A stretch of 64,000 nt of DNA, from assembly GCA_037974335.1 (NCBI GenBank), contig CM075760.1, positions 64,114,515 through 64,178,514 of the forward strand. The letters are read 5' to 3'. This document shows positions 43,685 through 55,847 of this stretch, piece after piece (within the stretch, counting starts at the first letter, position 1; every line of letters begins with the position of its first letter). Source of the DNA: Prionace glauca. Taxonomy: Eukaryota; Chordata; Chondrichthyes; Carcharhiniformes; Carcharhinidae. The translations under genes were made by a program, and so were the position numbers. A model generated the notes under the pieces. That model was not told where the DNA came from and did not search any database. It saw only the letters and a program-made list of their open reading frames with translations.

Positions 43685-44020
43685 ATAGAACCCTACAGTG
43701 CAGAAACAGGCCCTTCGGCCCATCGAGTCTGCACCGAACACAATCCCACCCAGACCCTATCCCCATATCCCTACACATTTACCTGCTAATCCCTCTAACC
43801 TACACATCCCAGGACACGAAGTGGCAATTTTAGCATAGCCAATGAACCTAACCCGCACATCTTTGGACTGTGGGAGGAAACCGGAGCACCCGGAGAAAAC
43901 CCACGCAGACACGAGGAGAATGTGCAAACTCCACACAGGCAGTGACCCGAGCCGGGAATCGAACCCAGGACCCTGGAGCTGTGAAGCAGCAGTGCTAACC
44001 ACTGTGCTACCGTGCCGCCC
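43685..44020 (-). repeat. Full-length young HE1-like SINE
   Basis: From the reversed tail 'catagaaccctacagtgcag' through 'ctttggactgtgggaggaaa', 'caggaccctggagctgtgaa' and 'agtgctaaccactgtgctac' to 'cgtgccgccc'. The complete tRNA-like head makes it a good reference copy for the window. Confidence 0.92.
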
Positions 44021-45149
44021 AAATTTCGGAATGTCTCTGCGGATAAAAAATGTTGCTTTAATTTTTCCTCTTTTCCCTCAATGGTAACCCTCAGTCCATC
44101 TTCCCTTCAATTAATCTGTTTAAACCCCAAATATGACCATTTTCTTGATTCATTAATATGGGAATGGGGGTGACTGTAATGCTGAGACCGGCAGCAATCT
44201 GTGTGACTGTTCTTGATGCTTTCAGAGTGAGTTCACCCTCACAGGCAGGAAGACTGTTCACGGTGATAACATCAAACTGGCCCCGGTTGTTTCATTCTCA
44301 GGTAACACAACTTCCTGTTTCTCTGCTGCCAGTTCCAAACCGCACATCTCACTTCCGAGCAGAAAATAAATCCAGAGACCACAATCTGGTGAGAACATCT
44401 GTCAGTGCGGCTTATATCTGCCCACAGAGTCAGGGCAGAGTCAGACAGGTCACATTGCGGTGACATTTACAAATGAGCCTGGTGTGATCTGTTTAAAGTT
44501 TCCATTCCCGGACATAACTGGATGGTCAGTGGATCAGTCACTGAACTCCCCCGGGATCTGTGAAGGGAGGGAATGATAGCTGTTATCTTTCGTTGTTTGA
44601 TCATTTTCTCTCCATCTGCTATTTATTTTTGTTCCTCAGCTTTTATCTGTCAGCGCCCCACCCCCCCCCCCCCACCCCGGTTTGCTTTCTCGTAACTCTC
44701 CCGCTGTCTTTATCTCCTTGCCAGTCTTTTCAACACATTTATTAGTGTTCATAATCATGAAGTTGTGATTGGGTTAATTAAAGGGAGAATCTTTCAACTG
44801 GGGGACGGTCAGCAACCAATGGGCACAAATTTATTTTATTGAGCAGCGAGACAGAAAGATAATTGTTTACTTTTACACAGTAGTTGTGATGAACTGGAAT
44901 GAACAGCGTGGAAGGGTGATGGAATTATATTTCACAGAAACTTTGGAAAATAAATTCGATATATCCTTCATGGGATGAAGTTTTGAAGGATTCTCGAGAA
45001 TGGGAGAATTTTAAGGTTCATCTATATCAGTGTCCCAGCATCCTTTTTGTGTCTCTCCCTGTCCTTCATTAAAATGGAATAAAATGGAATATTTATACAA
45101 CTGTCGTCTTGTGCTAATCTTATCTTTTGACAGAACCTGTGTGTTGTAT
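44021..45149. other. Unassigned stretch
   Basis: Includes a 101-codon plus-strand open frame at 44,158-44,463 with no recognisable domain, a C-run near 44,663 and AT-rich DNA. Nothing supported as a gene. Confidence 0.4.
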
Positions 45150-45190
45150 GTGTGAGTGTGTGCGTGTGTGTGTGTTTCTGTGTGTGTGTG

Positions 45191-45251
<61 letters not shown>
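45150..45251. repeat. TG microsatellite
   Basis: About 100 bases of (TG)n with TTTCTG and GC interruptions. Confidence 0.95.
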
Positions 45252-45254
<3 letters not shown>

Positions 45255-45568
45255 TGCCAAAACCATTCCGAAAGTCGATTCTATTTACAAAACATCACTT
45301 TGAACAGATTAGCATCGGATCAAACGTTTTTTTTTAGGAAAAACACAATAATCTTTAACATTTATTGCACTGCTTTTCTCCCTCTGATGAGGGTTTCATA
45401 GTTCGTCGTTTCAGTCCTCGTGAATACAAGCCTCAGTCAGATGGCATCAGTCACTCTTGCGGTTGTGGTAGGGTTTCCAATCCGTGTTTGCCACACTAAT
45501 CCCTACCTCACTCCTCATGACAAAGAAACCTGCTCTCAGGCCCCAGAAATGATTTCTTCCTTATATCA

Positions 45569-46320
45569 GGTCCCAGTCTGACTCCGGGCCCAGCTGTCTC
45601 TGTTAGTGATACACTGGGGCCAGTCATTCACATTGTAATGTTCTAATTCTCAGGTCCCAGTCTGACTCCGGGCCCAGCTGTCTCTGTCAGTGATACACTG
45701 GAGCCAGTCATTCACATTGTAATGTTCTAATTCTCAGGTCCCAGTCTGACTCCGGGCCCAGCTGTCTCTGTCAGTGATACACTGGGGCCAGTCATTCACA
45801 TTGTAATGTTCTAATTCTCAGGTCCCAGTCTGAATCCAGGCCCAGCTGTCTCTGTCAGTGATACACTGGGGCCAGTCATTCAAATTATAATGTTCTAATT
45901 CTCAGGTCCCAGTCTGACTCCGGGCCCAGCTGTCTCTGTTAGTGATACACTGGGGCCAGTCATTCACATTGTAATGTTCTAATTCTCAGGTCCCAGTCTG
46001 ACTCCGGGCCCAGCTGTCTCTGTCAGTGATACACTGGGGCCAGTCATTCACATTGTAATGTTCTAATTCTCAGGTCCCAGTCTGACTCCGGGCCCAGTGT
46101 CTCTGTCAGTGATACACTGGGGCCAGTCATTCACATTGTAATGTTCTAATTCTCAGATCCCAGTCTGACTCCGGGCCCAGTGTCTCTGTCAGTGATACAC
46201 AGGGGCCAGTCATTCACATTGTAATGTTCTAATTCTCAGATCCCAGTCTGACTCCGGGCCCAGCTGTCTCTGTCAGTGATACACTGAAGCCGGTTATTCA
46301 AATTATAATGTTTTAATTCT
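45569..46320 (+). repeat. 84-base tandem repeat, nine copies
   Basis: Units begin with GGTCCCAGTCTGACTCC at 45,569, 45,653, 45,737, 45,821, 45,905 and 45,989, then (as GGTCCC or GATCCC) at 46,073, 46,155 and 46,237. The spacing is 84 bases, or 82 for the two units with a CT deletion. Copies are nearly identical internally; the last is diverged at its end. No open frame of interest. Confidence 0.96.
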
Positions 46321-47090
46321 CTATGATTATTTTTGGAAACCGTCACCCAATCCATTGTGAATTAGAACCTGCATCAGATTTCGCTTCATTTGACCCCTGC
46401 CTGTCATTATTGGTCAAATCACTTTCTCTCGAATGATCACACGCACAAAAAATGTTTATTTAAATGTTATATCATGTTCTGTCTCTCCTACTCTAGAGAA
46501 CTCATACGTTGGTTCACGTGATTCTCCCAGCCAGTTTATGTCATCATTGCGCGAACATATCTGTCTATATTAGATTAGATTCTTCTTCTGTTGTTGGAGC
46601 ATTATGTTTAATCATTTATAGAGTTTGGGCAGCACTGACATCTGTTGTCCTTCTCTGATTGCCCCTGACAATGTGGTGATGAGCTGCTATCTTGAACCGC
46701 TGCAGTCCTTGTTCACCAGGTGATATCACTGTTTATATCACATAAGGTCTGGCCATTCTTATGATGCACCTGATCCTGATTCATCGCATTAGGTAGACTG
46801 TACAATCTATACACAGTAGAAAATATTTAAGATGGTTACCATGGAATTGGTGAAGGTAACGGTTAAACTGAAATATTGTTCCTTATCTGGAGAGTGGCAG
46901 ATGTTTCAATCCTTTGCATCAATAGAAATAAGAAGTCTGAGAATTACAGGTGTAATTATCTCCTGTCGGCTATATATCCAGGGTCATTTTCACCATCATT
47001 TTCACAAATCAGCACACAATTGAGTCGTACATCAGGAAGTTTATTGAGACACTGAGAAGATCAAGTTTCGTAATCTCCTCGTCATTCCAG
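46321..47090. other. Unassigned stretch
   Basis: No gene, RNA or clear repeat recognised. Confidence 0.4.
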
Positions 47091-47820
47091 ATGTGATTTA
47101 TCCATTTTCCAACAGATCTCTAAAGACAGATAAGTTAACGCCAGGAACAAAACAGTGAGGCTGTAATCATGCTTAACGCATGAGCAAACAACAGTATGGT
47201 TGTCAATAAATAGGTACATATTAAATGCTCTTCAGGCGAAATACATGAACTCTGGTGTTTTCATGCATTCATGGAAGGCAGAGATGGGCTGAAGGTTATG
47301 ATTGGGAAAACTGAAGGGGAATTGCTAAAAGAGATCATTTCTCCAAAGGTGCGTATTAGAAAATAGAATATTTGAAATAAATAAGCACGCAAATGTCTGT
47401 GATGTTTCTTGGACATAGAACCATCGAATTCCTACAGTTCAGAAACACAAATCTTGTCCACCGAGTCTGTGTCCCACCCAGCTTCTCCCCTCTGCCCTAT
47501 CCCCGTTAGCCCCACACAGTTACCATGGCTAATCCACATATTCTAAGGGAAAATAACGGGCAACTTTGCATGGTCAATTCAACTAATATGATCTGTTGTA
47601 ATATAAACAAGGGACGGGTTTTATGCAGTGATACGGAGACAGTCGAGTGCACAAGATATCGATACAGCACCTGTACTAATATGAATGCAGACTGGGCCCA
47701 GTTCAGTCATTATTGAGAGAGAGTATGCAGTATATTTCTAACCAGCGTGGTGTTTTCTGATATAATCAGAGATATGCCAGACTCAGTTTTGACAAAGACA
47801 TGGTCTATCCTAATATATGC
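47091..47820 (+). repeat. Segmental duplication, copy 1 (partner at 54.95-55.67 kb)
   Basis: From 'ttccaacagatctctaaaga' through 'actgaaggggaattgctaaa', an embedded reversed SINE tail (47,412-47,590) and 'agcacctgtactaatatgaa' to 'ctcagttttgacaaagaca', matching the partner in the same order and orientation. The shared embedded SINE shows that the SINE predates the duplication. Confidence 0.92.
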
Positions 47821-48600
47821 AGAGACAATGTGCGCTGTAATTTAAACTGAGACTGCTTCCAGCGTATCAGCGCTATCAGAAAATAGGGACATGATCTGGT
47901 GTGACATAAACAGAGATGTGGCCCAGTGGAATAACAAGTGAGACAATACAGAGTAAAACAAAATTTGAGAAATGATAATGTGTAAAGTGAACAAAGGTAT
48001 AATGTGGCGCATTAATTATGGAGACAGCGCAATAAAACTGTCCCCTCGTGTAATTTTGTTTGATTCTGGCCATTGTAACATATAAACTGAGACAAATCCG
48101 ATGCAGTAATTCCAAACCAAACCTTTAGGTCGATGTAAACTTTGACGGGGCAATTGCAGAAATAAATAATTCATGTAACAGAATAATTAGAGACAGGATA
48201 TTATTCAATATAAACAGGGAGGCGGACTAGTGCAGCAGTGATTGAGAGGCTGTCCATGTTTCTTTATAAGTGGCAGGTTCCAACAATGTAATAACTGAGA
48301 CAGAGCCTGGTGTAATGCAAACAGTAACATGTCCCGGTGCATTATCAGGAGTGAGAGGGTCCAGTGAAGTAACAGCGGAGATATGGAGTTTCATGACATT
48401 AGGCGAGAATTAATTCCGTGCTGTCATAACTGTCAGAATGAATGGGGCAATGAGGCTTGGTGCAGTATTGTAACAACTGGGATTTTACTGAGTGCAGAAT
48501 CAACTGGGAATTATTGCCAGATAATCAGAAATATCATTTCGTGTCAGAGAAACTGGGTCACGTTTAGGATGGACAAAGACTGAGTCTACTACAGAAATAA
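47821..48600 (+). repeat. Decayed 27-base minisatellite-like region
   Basis: Recurring phrases of the type 'taatttaaactgagactgct', 'taatgcaaacagtaacatgt', 'caatataaacagggaggcgg' and 'ataactgagacagagcctgg' at irregular spacing suggest decayed units of the 22.1-kb minisatellite. Units also appear inside the duplication from about 47,590. Confidence 0.55.
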
Positions 48601-49084
48601 CTGAGATGATCATCTGTGTCGTGTCGTACCAAAAAGCACAGTTTCACTGCCATCTCCTGGACGACCTTTGCTATTGCAGGTGTTGTGAAATGCTGATTTC
48701 AGTTGCGGTTTCTTATTCTTTGGTGAGCTGTATATCCAGCTGGTAAGGCCAGCATATATTGGCAATCACTAATACATTGAATTTACTGGTTTTCTAGACA
48801 TCATAGAAGGCACGTAATCGCCAAACAAGTGTGCGCCTGGAGTCACCTCTGGGCTAAACTGGGGAATGATGGAAGGTTTTCCTTTCGGCAGAATGTTAGA
48901 GAATCTGATATATTTCTTGTCATGGCCGCAATTACGGAAACGATCTTTAAATTCAAAACTGTAATTGCATTTTAGAACCTTTTGTAGTTGGATTTGAATA
49001 TATATCTTGAGAAATTTGCCTACCCTCGGAATTACTTTCGCAGAGACGTTACCTCTGTGCTACTATCTTCCTTTCAACATTGAT
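48601..49084. other. Unassigned stretch
   Basis: Nothing recognised. Confidence 0.4.
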
Positions 49085-50260
49085 AAAGTATTTACAGCAG
49101 AGAAGAAGGCCATTTTGAAGCGTCATGTGTGTGTTGGCCCTCGAAAGGAGCAATTTATCCAATAACACTCTGTACCCCACAGTCCAGCATTTTGTTCATT
49201 TTCAGACAATTATCCAATTCCATTTTGAACCCATTAATTGGCTCTGCCTGCACCACACTCTCAAACAGCACATTCCAGATCTGGATCACTCACTGTCTGA
49301 CAATGTTTTTCCTGATGTCTCCATGTTTCTTCCATCAATTTACTACAACCCGCGCCCTCTGTGTCAAGATCTTTCTGTCATTGACCAGTTTCTCTCTATC
49401 TACTCTATCAAGACCCCTCAGGATTTTGAATGTCTCATTAAAGTCACATCAGCAACTTTCTGTCAAGGAAATTAGTCCGATCCTCTCCAAAATATTTTCG
49501 TCACCGAAGTTTCTGATCTCTGGAATTATTCTCGTGTTTTTCTTCCCTGCTTCCAGCCTATTGACTTTACATCCTGCCTTACGTTCGGTGCCCAAAATTG
49601 GAACGATTTTTTCGGCTGACTATTTTCCATGTGTTAGCTACAAAAATAGCACAACTTCCTTGCTTCTGCATTCTTTTCCCCAATAGACAAAAAAAAACCT
49701 ATTCCCTTTTTCTGTTTGCCGCTGTCTGAACCTATCTTGCATCATGAATGATTTATACACATATTCACTCCAGTCCCTCGGCGTCTATATTCACTTTCGT
49801 GGCCTTTTCATTATTTCCATTTTTCTCTTCAAATTCTGCTGAACAAAACTAATCATGGAACTTTTCTCTGCAATAGGATAAATATCCAAATTACTCATCC
49901 ATTCCACCAATTAGTTCTTTTTTTGCGTTCTGAAGTTCTGAATGATCTACTGATGGTTGGCAATGTTTCCAAGTTTTGGATCGTTCACAGATTTTGAAAG
50001 GCTGGCCTCCACTTCAAGCTCTCGGGCATTACTATGTCGTGAATTTCAATGTTCATATAACCTTTTCCTGGCAACATGACTGCAAGATTTGTTCTACTCC
50101 GAAAAACAGCTACGAATTGTTTCCTGGCACTCAGGCAATTTCCTATCCATGTTGCTCCTATCCATTTTATTCTCTGATCTCCACAGTTACTCACAAGGCT
50201 GCGGTGCAGCACAGTATCACATGACTTTTGGAAGCCTATTAAGAGAAATACACTCACAAA
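49085..50260 (-). repeat. Old LINE fragment
   Basis: Decayed minus-sense ORF2. It starts from the C-terminal region (reversed phrases like 'cattccagatctggatcact' and 'ctcaggattttgaatgtctc') and continues to an RT piece at 50,257-49,985 reading FQKSCDTVLHRSLVS and NCLSARKQFVAVF, which resembles the FSKAFDTVPH and LSxRxQ motifs. A different and older family than the A-C copies. Confidence 0.65.
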
Positions 50261-50389
50261 CTATCTGTTACTCAGCATAAAACTCAAACAAGTTAATTAA
50301 ACTGGATCTGACCTGAACAAATACATTCTGGCTGAATTTGTGAAGAAACATATAATTGGGATGATTTCTGCAGTGATGAAGAGAGTGAA

Positions 50390-50660
50390 GATATAAATGC
50401 TAAATGTGCTAACGGCACAAAGATAGACCGGAAATTTGGCCGTTGGCGAGGGCAGTGGGCATATCTCGAATATTGTGCACAGTTCTTGTCTCCTTATCTT
50501 AAAAAAAAGTTAATGTGTTAAAATAATAGTTCAGAGTAGTTTCACTAAACCATTGCCAGCTATGTTTGGGTTATCTTATGAGAAAAGGATAATGACGTCA
50601 GGTTTGCACCCAGAGAGTTCAAAAGAGTAAGAGGCAAGACTGAAACCTTCAAAACTCTAA
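50390..50660 (+). repeat. Old LINE fragment, opposite orientation
   Basis: Translation pieces resembling LEYCAQFLSPYLKKK and FTKPLPAMFGLSYEKR are the LINE ORF2 C-terminal motif. Short and decayed. Confidence 0.6.
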
Positions 50661-52503
50661 GTGGTGCTAACAGTGTGGATGTTGAACGGAAGTTTACTCT
50701 TGTCCAGTGTGTGGCTGTATTGGGTGTGTCTCTGAGTGCAGATATTTTGGGTCTGGTTTCTGCGCCTGTTTCCAATGCTGTATTGTCCACGGGAGGGCGC
50801 TCTCTGATCACTTATCCAACATCATACTCTCCTTTTGCAGAAAATGACGATTTGCTGATACGAAAATGAGCAGCGAAAATAAATCTTATCAAAGCAAATT
50901 GCATTTTTCCGTTCTTTTGATTCAACCTTTAACTTCAATACATTTATTTAACACCAACATCATCATTCTGAATGAATATCTCTGAAAGAGACAACATTTA
51001 AATGCAAGCATGACTGACCAACAAAACAACTCGTGTCACTGGAGCTATCGCTCCTGTTTTCAATCAGGAAGCAATTCCAGGTCCTCTTCGTTCATCTGCT
51101 GCACGCAATCAACAAATTGTCATTCCCTGACCCGAATTAAACCCAGGCCGCGATGGTGAGAGGGCTGATTCCAAACAGATGGACCATTAGGGAAGATAGC
51201 GATGGAACATTTAGCCCGCCTTTCCACTTCATAATTAAAAAAAAATATATACACAAGGAATATTTGTTGGACAAAAGTCATGTCCAGAAAGAACATGAAT
51301 GACTCCTTCAGCCAATGAAACACTAATTGTTGTTATCTGGAACAAGAAATCGACAGTGAGGTGAAATAGTCTCACAGGTTTTTCATGTGATTTTTTTAAT
51401 TTCCAAAACTGTCCAATCTCGTCACTGCTGATACTGTGAAACTTACGAGGTAAACACACAACAGATTTTCGTCACTTCAAACTATCTGCTTTCCACCTCA
51501 GCATTTTGAAGATTTAAAAGCACCGTTCTTTAAAAGTTTTAGACTATCCTCATTGTACTGATTATTACCGACTTGCTGTGTATTTTATATATTGATAAAA
51601 CCTGTAGTTGTAATATAAACAGCAATAGACATTCTCAGCTGGTGTGGCAGCTTTGTGCGCACATACAATTCTAAACACTTCCATGCTTTCGCTGTTCTGA
51701 ATTATAGGGATTATTGCGTTTGCAAACTTGGAAAATATTTTCAAATCACCTGACTCATTTCAAATTGTTTTTGTTAAATGTTAATGCAGTACATAATCTC
51801 ACAGCCATAGGACTTTTACAAACCGTTATGTCTTTAATGATATTATACAACTGCAGTTATAGAGAAATAGACAAAAATTGGGGCAAGTGCTATTTTCTGA
51901 ATCTTTGTCAAACACCTTACTGATATCCATATAGACGACATCAACGGCTCGTTTCAATGCTGGGTCTGGTTCGTCCTGCTCAGCCTCCTAAGTGAGTGAG
52001 TTTCTGCAGACGGAAGCTCGCCTCTTCCACCACCAGCACTGTGGCCTGAGCTCCCTTTACTGGGAGACAATGTGGTCGAGAGGCTAAATCCGCTGTGTCT
52101 GTTTCAGGCCCTGAGTTTCTCACTGGTGGAGATGGAGAGCAGGAGCTGGAGTGCCTGGAATTCTTTCTGAAGTTCGTGGTGTGCTGGGAAATGATTTCTT
52201 TTTCTTGCAATGGTTGGGGTTTTATGGGTTGTAGATGATTGAAGCATTCCCATGGGAGGTATCTCCCAAACAGAATTGATAGGAAATAGGCCCTGATAGG
52301 AACGTCCCTCACAACCACGCGGATCCATTGCCATGATTCTTTACTAATAACCTATCAACTGCCTTTAAGTGCCCCTCCCGGTTGATGGGAATGGCACTGG
52401 GTGTCAACTTCCACCCTTGGAAGATCAGACTTAACTTTGGGCAAAGTGATCTTCCCATGAGAAATTCTGCTTGGGGGCTTCCTGTTGTTGAAGAAGAAAT
52501 CTA
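50661..52503. other. Region 3' of the GPCR gene
   Basis: No gene recognised. A short LINE-like phrase is at about 51,903-51,945 ('aacaccttactgatatccat'). The open frames at 51,980-52,334 have no domain; they could contain the GPCR 3' UTR, but no evidence fixes this. Confidence 0.4.
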
Positions 52504-53399
52504 TTATTCAGTAAGTAATTTCACAATTGCATTAAATGGAAATCTGATCACATTTTTCAGATCCTCCCTGAATTGTGTCTGGGTCACTGCATAAATGTAT
52601 GTATTGGTGCAGCAACTCAGGAGTTGGAGCATAAATCCCAATTCCCGCACAAATGAAGGGATATAAAAATGAATTAAGTTTAAATTATATAATCGTTCAC
52701 AAAAGGAGTGGATAAGTAAGATTGACCATAGCAGGATAAAATTTCCTGATAGAGCAAACAGTAAGATAATGGATTTTCTTCTCTTCACTGTCTCTGGGTC
52801 CTTTGAAGTATCCATACGCTTGTGGCTCTGAAGTCTCCTGCGGAATTTGGTGGACCCTAGAATGTGTTTAATGGTGAAAACATTCAACAACAGAATCAAC
52901 AAAAAAGGAATGAACTGTGTTAAAATATAATGCAGATTTTCAACCACTCCCCATGCTGCAGAATAGAGGACATCATTGCCAACATAACAAAAATGGGGAA
53001 TATTCTGAATCGCATATCTATCACCATACATGAAATACCAGAAAATGTTCTTTACACTGAATAGCACACTCACAGTTCCGAGAACTACTGTTGCAGTTTT
53101 CTCATTGCAGTATTTTATTTTCAGCTTCTGACAAGTAATAGCCACAAATCGATCAAAGGTGAATGTGACAGTGAACCAGACAGAACAATCAGTGACTGCA
53201 TAAAGAAAGACAGCATGGATATTACATATTTTAAATTGGTAAATGATTAAAAATTGAAACTTCATGGGAATTTGCCTCAAAATGAGATCGATGATAATGA
53301 CCAGTAGATCCGCCGCTGACATGGAAATGAGGTAACGTATCACACTTTTGGAAAGACCACACTTCCCTCGCGACAGGATAAGAATCGTCAATACATTCA
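52504..53399 (-). CDS. GPR139-like class A GPCR, main exon
   Basis: A single open frame of 298 codons (counting the codon split at the splice site) ending in a TGA/TAA-type stop at 52,506-52,504. The exon begins after the acceptor CTTCCTTACAG with TG AAT GTA, so its first codon (Val) is completed by the previous exon. By residue number, TM2 is about 20-41, TM3 62-90 with the DRF version of the DRY motif at 83-85, TM4 102-124, TM5 158-180, TM6 210-233 and TM7 254-276. TM7 has NTYIY in place of NPxxY. Cys59 and Cys138 can form the TM3-ECL2 disulfide. TILILSRGKCGLSK and FTFDRFVAI match the expanded GPR139-like family of sharks as remembered. The ligand is unknown. No internal stop or frameshift. 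Confidence 0.88.
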
Positions 53400-53967
53400 C
53401 TGTAAGGAAGAGAAATACAATTCACTCGTATTTTAGACTGAGCACAAGAGAAGCAATCTCTCAGGATCCTTGGTAACAGCTGAAACATTTTTATTAAATC
53501 CACCTCAGAATAGACTGAGTTCACCTATTCTGCTCGAGACAAAGTTCGCAGCAGAAAAGCCCCGCTATGATGTAGCAAGAAACCAAATTCACCAGTTAAT
53601 AAAGTCTCCAATTTGCTGCCTTCTTCAGGTTTGTATGTGGGGGACACAATGGTGCCAGTAGGTTTGGAGCAAATGTTTCTGGTCTGGATGACTCTGCTTT
53701 GATTGTGCTGAAGGCTGTGCAGTTGAAGATGTTAAATCAGCTGATTTGGAATTGGCTGTGAATCATAATACTGGAAATCATGTTACATAACGACAACCGT
53801 AAAGTGGAAAGATTGAAAGTGAATGTCAGGTAGTGTGAGGATAGCTGTGTGGCAACGAGAAATGTTTCCAGTGCATTCACAGCAACAAACCATGAAAGTT
53901 ACACAGAATAATATCAATAACTGGGTAACATAGACAAGGACAATGAACATAGAGAAATATGACTTAC

Positions 53968-54040
53968 CAGTGACACCAACTACAGCAAGGAACGGGTAGT
54001 AAATCCTTTGGATGTCGTAAAATACCCAAAGAATACGAAG
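53968..54040 (-). CDS. Candidate upstream exon of the GPR139-like gene
   Basis: The minus strand reads DIQRIYYPFLAVVGVT plus one base, then the donor ACTG|GTAAGT (GT at 53,967-53,966). This matches the N-terminal/TM1 exon of GPR139-like receptors (IYYPxLAxVGVP before VN). Joining G to TG gives Val and a smooth TVNVLTILILS reading across a 568-base phase-1 intron. The frame is open back only to a TAG at 54,043-54,041, and no ATG lies between that stop and the donor. Either the start codon is lost, a non-AUG codon is used, or a further upstream exon provides it. The end given (54,040) is the edge of the open frame, not a proven exon start. Confidence 0.7.
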
Positions 54041-54043
54041 CTA

Positions 54044-54191
54044 AAGTGGTATAATCCAGAACATAGCTCTGAAATTCAATGATCGCTGACTGTACTAGAG
54101 ACCAATCCCAGTTAAACAATATTGCACACAGTGTGAAATTTCCTATTTATAAATCTTCTAATGTCCCCATTGGAACAATTAAACCGTGTGC
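54044..54191. other. Short stretch upstream of the receptor exon
   Basis: No promoter motif could be assigned. Confidence 0.3.
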
Positions 54192-54745
54192 TGAGGGACA
54201 TAGAACATTACAGCGCAGAACAGGCCCTTCGGCCCACGATGTTGCGCCGACCAGTTACAAAACAATGACCCACTAGCCTAAACCAATCCCTTTTCATCCA
54301 TAAACCTATCCACAGATCTTTTAAACGCCCCCAAACTAGGTGCATTTACAACTGCAGCTGGCAGGGCATTCCAGTCCCTCACCACCCTCTGGGTAAAGAA
54401 CCTACCCCTGACATCTGTCCTATAACTACCCCCCCTTAATTTAAAATCGTGCCCCCTCGTGCTAGCTTTCTCCATCCTAGGAAAAAGGCTATCACTATCT
54501 ACCCTGTCTAAACCTCTAATCATCTTATATGTTTCAATGAGATCCCCTCTTAGCCGCCTTCCTTCCAGCGAAAACAACCCCAAATCTCTCAATCTCTCCT
54601 CATAGGATCTCCCCTCCATACCAGGCAACATCCTGGTAAACCTCCTCTGCACCCTCTCCAAAGCCTCTACATCCTTCCTGTAATGTGGGGACCAAAACTG
54701 CACACAAAACTCCAAGTGCGGCCGCACCAGAGATGTGTACATGAA
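54192..54745 (-). repeat. CR1-like LINE end, family D
   Basis: The open frame 54,742-54,278 encodes [60 protein letters not shown] and FKRSVDRFMDEKGLV. The tail 'gaacattacagcgcagaaca' follows. 5' truncated. The stub in the CH1-CH2 intron is the same family in the other orientation. Confidence 0.9.
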
Positions 54746-54949
54746 TCACAGTCTCTGAACAAACAAGATGACTTCATCTTTTCTTGTAAATTACATGGTT
54801 ATTGTCCTTTTTACGCATGTTAAAAAATCCGAATGAAGGCAAACATTTTGGTTCATGCACCTTGGCAAAAAAAAGGAACATTGATTAACAATGTGTTGCT
54901 GAACTGAAGAGAGTTGAAACCGTTGTGAGTATTGTTGTCACACATTGTC

Positions 54950-55670
54950 AGCCTATCCGTTTTCCAACAGATCTCTAAAGACAGATAGGTCAACACCGGG
55001 AACAAAATAGTGAGGCTGTAATCATTTTGTATGCAAGAACACACAACAGAATGGTTGTCAATAAATGCTTACATATGAAATGTTCTTCAGTTGAAACACA
55101 TAAACTGTTTGGTGTTTCCATGCATTCAGGGAAAGCAGAGATGGGCTGAGGTTATCACTGGGAAAACTGAAGGGGAATTGCTAAAAGAGATAATTTCTCC
55201 AAAGGGGGTTATTAGAAAATAGAATATTTAAAATAAATAAACACGCAAATGTCTATGATATTTCTTCGACATAGAACCATAGAATTCCTACAGTTCAGAA
55301 GAAAGGTTATCTTGGCCCACCGAGTCTGCATCCCACCCAGATCCTCCCCTCTGCCCTATCCCCGTTAGCCCCACACATTTACCATGGCTAATCCACATAC
55401 TCTAAGGGAAAGTAACGGGCAATTTTGCATGGTGAATCCAACTAATATGATCTGTTATAATATAAATGAGGGACGGGTTTTGTGCAGTAACACAGAGACA
55501 GAACCGAATGCACCAGATATCGATACAGCACCTGTACTAATATGAATGCAAACTGGGTCCAGTTCAGTCATTACTGAGAGAGTGTATACAGTATATCACT
55601 AACCAGCGTGGTGTTTTCTCATCTAAATAGAAACATGACATACTCAGTTTTGACAAAGACAAGGTCTTTG
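54950..55670 (+). repeat. Segmental duplication, copy 2 (partner at 47.09-47.82 kb)
   Basis: Same ordered content as copy 1, including the reversed SINE tail at 55,267-55,445. Differs by scattered substitutions and small indels. Confidence 0.92.
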
Positions 55671-55775
55671 TGAAGGATAAAATGTGAAGGATAAACTTGC
55701 AATTGGTGAAGAAAAAGTCCGAAATACAATAAAAATTCATGAATAAATCAACATTTTAAAGAAATTGCATCAACT

Positions 55776-55847
55776 TCCCTGGTGGCCTAGTGGTTAAGAT
55801 TCGGCGCTCTCAGTACTACAACCTGGGTTCGGCTCCCGCTCAGGGAA
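55776..55847 (+). pseudogene. tRNA-Glu pseudogene (CTC anticodon region)
   Basis: 72 bases. The acceptor pair TCCCTGG/CAGGGA, the D arm GGCCTAGTGGTTAAGAT and the anticodon region CGGCGCTCTCA match tRNA-Glu. The 3' side of the anticodon stem is TACTA instead of a complement of CGGCG, and the T arm (CTGGGTTCGGCTCCCG) is altered, so the cloverleaf is broken. Confidence 0.75.

Noticed and set aside
44158-44463. 101-codon plus-strand open frame with AYICPQSQ near its end, briefly considered as an Ig-like piece
   Set aside because: No cysteine/tryptophan spacing of an Ig domain and no splice sites fitting one.
49125-49686. Plus-strand frames of 116 and 185 codons
   Set aside because: They are antisense to an old LINE fragment.
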